A DNA stretch of 64,000 nt, taken from NCBI GenBank assembly GCA_025362975.1, contig JANYES010000002.1:1-64000 (forward strand). Direction: 5' to 3'. This stretch comes from Alphaproteobacteria bacterium. GTDB lineage: Bacteria; Pseudomonadota; Alphaproteobacteria; Rickettsiales; SXRF01. A program made the position numbers and the translations under genes. Every line of letters begins with the position of its first letter. The first letter of the stretch is position 1. Of the stretch, positions 61,071 through 64,000 are shown piece after piece. Below the pieces are notes generated by a model. That model did no database searches. It worked only from the letters and a program-made list of their open reading frames with translations, and had not been told where the DNA came from.

Positions 61071-61820
61071 ATGAAAATCCTCGTGAGCGTGAAGCGCGTC
61101 ATTGATTATAACGTTCGGGTGCGTGTGAAACCGGATAATAACGGCGTGGAAACGGCCAATGTTAAAATGTCGATGAATCCGTTTGATGAAATCGCCGTGG
61201 AAGAAGCGGTGCGGCTTAAGGAAAAAGGGATTGCGACGGAAGTTGTGGTGGTGAGCATAGGGCCGGATGTGGCGCAGGATGTGTTGCGCACGGCGCTCGC
61301 CATCGGCGCGGATCGCGCGATTTTAGTGACGAGCGATGAGGTGATTCAGCCGCTCGCGGCGGCGAAGTTGCTCAAGGCAATAGTGGATAAAGAAGCGCCG
61401 CAGCTGGTGATTACCGGCAAGCAGGCGATTGATGATGATTGCAACCAGACGGGGCAGATGCTGGCGGGGCTCTTGGGTTGGGGGCAGGGGACGTTTGCGT
61501 CGAAGCTTGAAATCAACGAAGGTCATGCGCTGGTAACGCGCGAAGTGGACGGTGGGTTGATGACGGTGAAGCTGAAATTGCCCGCGCTGGTGACGACGGA
61601 TTTGCGGTTGAATGAGCCGCGCTATGCGACGCTGCCGAATATCATGAAGGCGCGTGCAAAGCCGCTGGTGAAAATGACGGCGGCGGAATTGGGCGTTGAT
61701 GTGACGCCGAGGCTGAAGACGATCAAGGTCGAGGAGCCGAAGAAGCGCAAGGGCGGGACGAAAGTGCCGAGCGTGCAAGTGCTGGTGGATAAGCTGCGTA
61801 ATGAAGCCAAGGTGATATGA
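61071..61820 (+). CDS. etfB: electron transfer flavoprotein subunit beta
   Basis: Beta subunit (249 aa) of ETF, the soluble flavoprotein that passes electrons from acyl-CoA and other dehydrogenases to ETF:quinone oxidoreductase. [37 protein letters not shown] and the signature [19 protein letters not shown] are clear. Its TGA overlaps the ATG of a 31-aa peptide frame; etfA begins 142 bases later, an unusually wide gap for this pair. Confidence 0.96.
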   Translation: MKILVSVKRVIDYNVRVRVKPDNNGVETANVKMSMNPFDEIAVEEAVRLKEKGIATEVVVVSIGPDVAQDVLRTALAIGADRAILVTSDEVIQPLAAAKLLKAIVDKEAPQLVITGKQAIDDDCNQTGQMLAGLLGWGQGTFASKLEINEGHALVTREVDGGLMTVKLKLPALVTTDLRLNEPRYATLPNIMKARAKPLVKMTAAELGVDVTPRLKTIKVEEPKKRKGGTKVPSVQVLVDKLRNEAKVI

Positions 61821-61912
61821 TATGGCTACTGCAAGCGCTGATCGTTTTCTTGTTATTGTTTATATTTTATGTGGTATTCTGCCTTAAACACAGGAGCGGA
61901 ATGTTCGTTTAA
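61817..61912 (+). CDS. small membrane peptide, 31 aa, coupled to etfB
   Basis: ATG 61817 overlaps the etfB TGA as ATGA, with GGTG just before. The frame runs 31 codons to TAA 61912. The product is one hydrophobic span ([19 protein letters not shown], then [12 protein letters not shown]) with a short basic tail, a typical single-span small protein. It fills most of the etfB-etfA gap. No family recognised. Chance cannot be excluded in 96 bases, but the coupling and the clean span make it credible. Confidence 0.5.
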   Translation: MIWLLQALIVFLLLFIFYVVFCLKHRSGMFV

Positions 61913-61962
61913 GTCGTATATCGGATTCCTTTTTTCATTGCTAACTTTATGCCATTTTAATT

Positions 61963-62892
61963 ATGACCCTTCTTATCATCGCCGACCTGAACCATAATAT
62001 TTTGCAATCCGCCACGCGCCATGCGGTGACGGCGGCTTCGCAGATTGGCGGGGAGATTCATGTGCTCGTTGCGGGGCATAATTGCGGCGATGCAGCAAAG
62101 CAGGCGGCGGGGATTGCAGGCGTGAGCAAAGTGCTGGTCGCGGATGCGCCGCAGTTTGCGAATGCGTTGGCAGAAAATGCTGCGCCATTGATTGCTTCGT
62201 TGGCGAAGAATTATTCGCATGTGTTGGCGACTGCGACATCGGCGGCGAAGGATATCATGCCGCGCGCGGCGGCGTTGTTGGATGTGTCGCAGGTGTCGGA
62301 GATTGTGCTGGTTGTGTCCGCCGATACGTTCGTGCGGCCGATTTATGCTGGCAATGCGCTGGAGACGGTGCAGTCTTCGGATACAGTGAAAATGATTACG
62401 GTGCGCCAGACGGCGTTTGCCCCGGCGCAGGACGGCGGCAATGCCGCGATTGAAAATACAACGGCTACAGGCGATGCCGGCCTGTCGGAATTTGTGAGTG
62501 TGACGGAGAGCAAGTCGGAACGGCCCGAGTTGACGTCGGCCAGGATTGTTGTGGCGGGCGGGCGCGGGTTTGGCTCGGCGGAGAATTTCAAGAAGCTGGA
62601 AGTGCTGGCGCACATGTTGGGCGCGGCCATTGGCGCATCGCGAGCGGCGGTGGATGCGGGCTATGTGCCCAATGATTATCAGGTGGGGCAGACGGGCAAG
62701 GTAGTAGCGCCGGACCTTTATATCGCGATTGGCATCTCCGGGGCGATTCAGCATCTGGCGGGGATGAAAGATTCTAAGGTGATCGTGGCCATCAATAAGG
62801 ATGAAAACGCGCCAATTTTCGAGCTGGCGGATTACGGGCTGGTCGGTGAATGGCAGACGGTGTTGCCAGAACTTGAGAAACTGCTGGGCTAA
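61963..62892 (+). CDS. etfA: electron transfer flavoprotein subunit alpha
   Basis: FAD-binding alpha subunit of ETF (309 aa). The C-terminal domain has the signature: IVVAGGRGFGSAENFKKLEV, VDAGYVPNDYQVGQTGKVVA, PDLYIAIGISGAIQHLAGMK and VAINKDENAPIFELADYGLV. It pairs with EtfB. No strong ribosome binding site precedes ATG 61963, which fits dependence on upstream translation. Its TAA overlaps the nadE ATG as TAATG. Confidence 0.96.
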   Translation: MTLLIIADLNHNILQSATRHAVTAASQIGGEIHVLVAGHNCGDAAKQAAGIAGVSKVLVADAPQFANALAENAAPLIASLAKNYSHVLATATSAAKDIMPRAAALLDVSQVSEIVLVVSADTFVRPIYAGNALETVQSSDTVKMITVRQTAFAPAQDGGNAAIENTTATGDAGLSEFVSVTESKSERPELTSARIVVAGGRGFGSAENFKKLEVLAHMLGAAIGASRAAVDAGYVPNDYQVGQTGKVVAPDLYIAIGISGAIQHLAGMKDSKVIVAINKDENAPIFELADYGLVGEWQTVLPELEKLLG

Positions 62893-64000
62893 TGAGCGAC
62901 TCTCTTAAAATAGGTTTGGCGCAGATAAACCCGACGGTGGGTGACATCGCGGGGAACGCTAAGCTGATTTTCGAATGGTATGAACAGGCCGCAGCGCAGA
63001 AGGCGGACCTTCTGGTGTTGCCGGAGCTTGCTGTGACCGGGTATCCGCCGGAGGATTTGATTCTGATGCCAGCATTTCGCATGCAGGCGATGGAGGCGGT
63101 GCTGGATCTGGCGGAGCAGGCGCAGGTGAAATATCCGGGTGGACCGGCGATGTTGGTGGGCTGCGTGTGGGAAGCAGACGAGACGGTATTCAATGCGGCG
63201 CTGCTGATTGACGGCGGCGAGATTTTGCATGTACAGCCGAAATCGATGTTGCCGAATTACGGCGTGTTTGATGAGAAACGGTTGTTTTCCTCAGGCGACG
63301 GGCCGGAAGTGGCGCAGTGGCGCGGCATGTCGCTTGGAATTCTGATTTGTGAGGATATGTGGTATCCGGCGCTGGCCGCGGAATGCAAGGAGCAGGGCGC
63401 GGAGCTGGTGATCGTAATTAATGCGTCGCCGTTTGAAGCGGGCAAGCTGAAGCAGCGGCGCGGTTTTGGCGCCGAGTCGGCGTTGGCTGCGGGCGTGCCG
63501 GTGGTGTATGTGAATATGTGCGGCGGGCAGGATGACATCGTGTTTGACGGCGGGTCATTCGTACTGGGCGCGGATGGCAATGTTGCAAAGCAGATGCCGG
63601 AATTTGTACAGGCGATGGACTATGTTGCGCTGCAAAAGAAAGATGGAAAGTGGCTGGTTGCGCCGAGTCAGGCGTTGCAGCCGATGGGGATTGAAGAAAG
63701 CGTTTGGAGCGCGATGAAGCTGGGGCTGCATGATTACGTGCACAAGAACCGCTTCGCGGGCGTGATGCTGGGGTTGTCAGGCGGGATTGATTCAGCGGTG
63801 ACGGCGGCACTCGCGGTGGACGCGCTCGGTAAGGATAATGTGAAGGGCGTATTGCTGTCGTCGCCGTTTACGTCGAAGGAGAGCGTCAATGATGCTATGG
63901 AGACGGCGCAGATGCTCGGGATTGAAACCATGAGCGTGCCGATTACGCCGGGGATGGAGATGTTCACCGGGCTGCTCGACCCGATCTTCAGCCAGCCGGG
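62892..64000 (+). CDS. nadE: glutamine-dependent NAD+ synthase, cut by window end
   Basis: Starts at ATG 62892 and is open to the window end, so about 370 residues of an expected ~550 are seen. The N-terminal part is a nitrilase-type glutaminase with Glu in LVLPELAVTGYPPEDL, Lys in VQPKSMLPNYGVFDEKR and the nucleophile Cys in LGILICEDMWYP. The synthetase part begins with the PP-loop MLGLSGGIDSAVTAALAVDA near residue 294. It amidates deamido-NAD with glutamine and ATP. The TAATG overlap with etfA suggests co-translation. Confidence 0.96.
   Translation, partial: MSDSLKIGLAQINPTVGDIAGNAKLIFEWYEQAAAQKADLLVLPELAVTGYPPEDLILMPAFRMQAMEAVLDLAEQAQVKYPGGPAMLVGCVWEADETVFNAALLIDGGEILHVQPKSMLPNYGVFDEKRLFSSGDGPEVAQWRGMSLGILICEDMWYPALAAECKEQGAELVIVINASPFEAGKLKQRRGFGAESALAAGVPVVYVNMCGGQDDIVFDGGSFVLGADGNVAKQMPEFVQAMDYVALQKKDGKWLVAPSQALQPMGIEESVWSAMKLGLHDYVHKNRFAGVMLGLSGGIDSAVTAALAVDALGKDNVKGVLLSSPFTSKESVNDAMETAQMLGIETMSVPITPGMEMFTGLLDPIFSQP

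Noticed and set aside
61822-61887. 21-codon frame starting ATGGCTACTGC in the etfB-etfA gap.
   Set aside because: Shorter, not coupled to etfB, and overlaps the better 31-codon membrane peptide frame.
1-64000. Search for tRNA, rRNA and CRISPR arrays in the intergenic gaps.
   Set aside because: No T-loop-like GGTTCRAATCC with a matching acceptor, no rRNA-like stretch and no evenly spaced direct repeats were found by eye; a covariance-model scan would be more reliable.

Overview
The window is chromosomal DNA from an alphaproteobacterium. The evidence is the gene content: homologues of mitochondrial complex I accessory subunits NDUFS4 (9175-9474) and NDUFS6 (60103-60294), a HIG1 protein, a mitofilin-like protein between hemD and hemY, a DUF2610 protein, a Caulobacter-type cpa/tad pilus locus and TTAA-N7-TTAA sites resembling CtrA boxes. 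The genus cannot be told from the sequence. No rRNA, tRNA, CRISPR array or phage was seen.

Layout. 0.3-7 kb: an unknown gene; purK, an unknown gene and purE chained by ATGA overlaps; a diguanylate cyclase; a TAXI-type substrate-binding protein behind a hairpin-rich leader; a dicarboxylate/amino acid symporter. 7-20 kb, minus strand: a large unknown protein, DUF2610, NDUFS4-like, an unknown protein, rnr, two tandem class I amidotransferases, topA, dprA, plsY, ruvX. 20-25.6 kb, plus strand: gatC, gatA and gatB with an unknown gene in each gap, then an exported-protein gene broken by one in-frame TAG, then a lipoprotein. 25.7-34.4 kb, minus strand: pdxJ-acpS-hemD-mitofilin-hemY, preceded by a GNAT enzyme and membrane proteins, and a bifunctional (p)ppGpp synthetase/hydrolase. 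34.7-47 kb: Tad pilus genes cpaBCDE, cpaF-tadBC (plus), and tadD, a vWA TadG-like protein and two TadE-like pseudopilins (minus). The Flp pilin and prepilin peptidase are not in the window.

47.1-50.1 kb is a complete 3,005-bp IS1595-family (ISXO2-like) transposon, which I delimited from a perfect 25-bp terminal inverted repeat and a 7/8-matching 8-bp target duplication. Besides the transposase it carries a 143-aa protein, a DUF6471 protein, a 235-aa membrane-anchored coiled-coil protein, and a 54-aa single-span membrane peptide. The peptide's ribosome binding site lies inside a perfect 11-bp hairpin, below a ~116-nt structured RNA closed by an 11-bp stem. A perfect 22-bp inverted repeat sits between the divergent transposase and DUF6471 genes. 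This element is the best candidate for something undescribed.

50.1-64 kb: two tandem GT-C-like membrane glycosyltransferases, rodA, an unknown receiver-like protein, ppx/gppA, rlmE, a lipoprotein hydrolase, a lytic transglycosylase, then the NDUFS6-like zinc protein, HIG1 protein, PduO-type adenosyltransferase, etfB, an overlooked 31-aa membrane peptide, etfA and nadE (cut by the window end). Several REP-like inverted repeat pairs lie in intergenic gaps.

Functionally the window is mostly housekeeping: purine, heme, PLP, NAD and phospholipid synthesis, amidated tRNA, DNA topology and uptake, stringent response, cell wall elongation and electron transfer, plus a surface pilus system and one mobile element.
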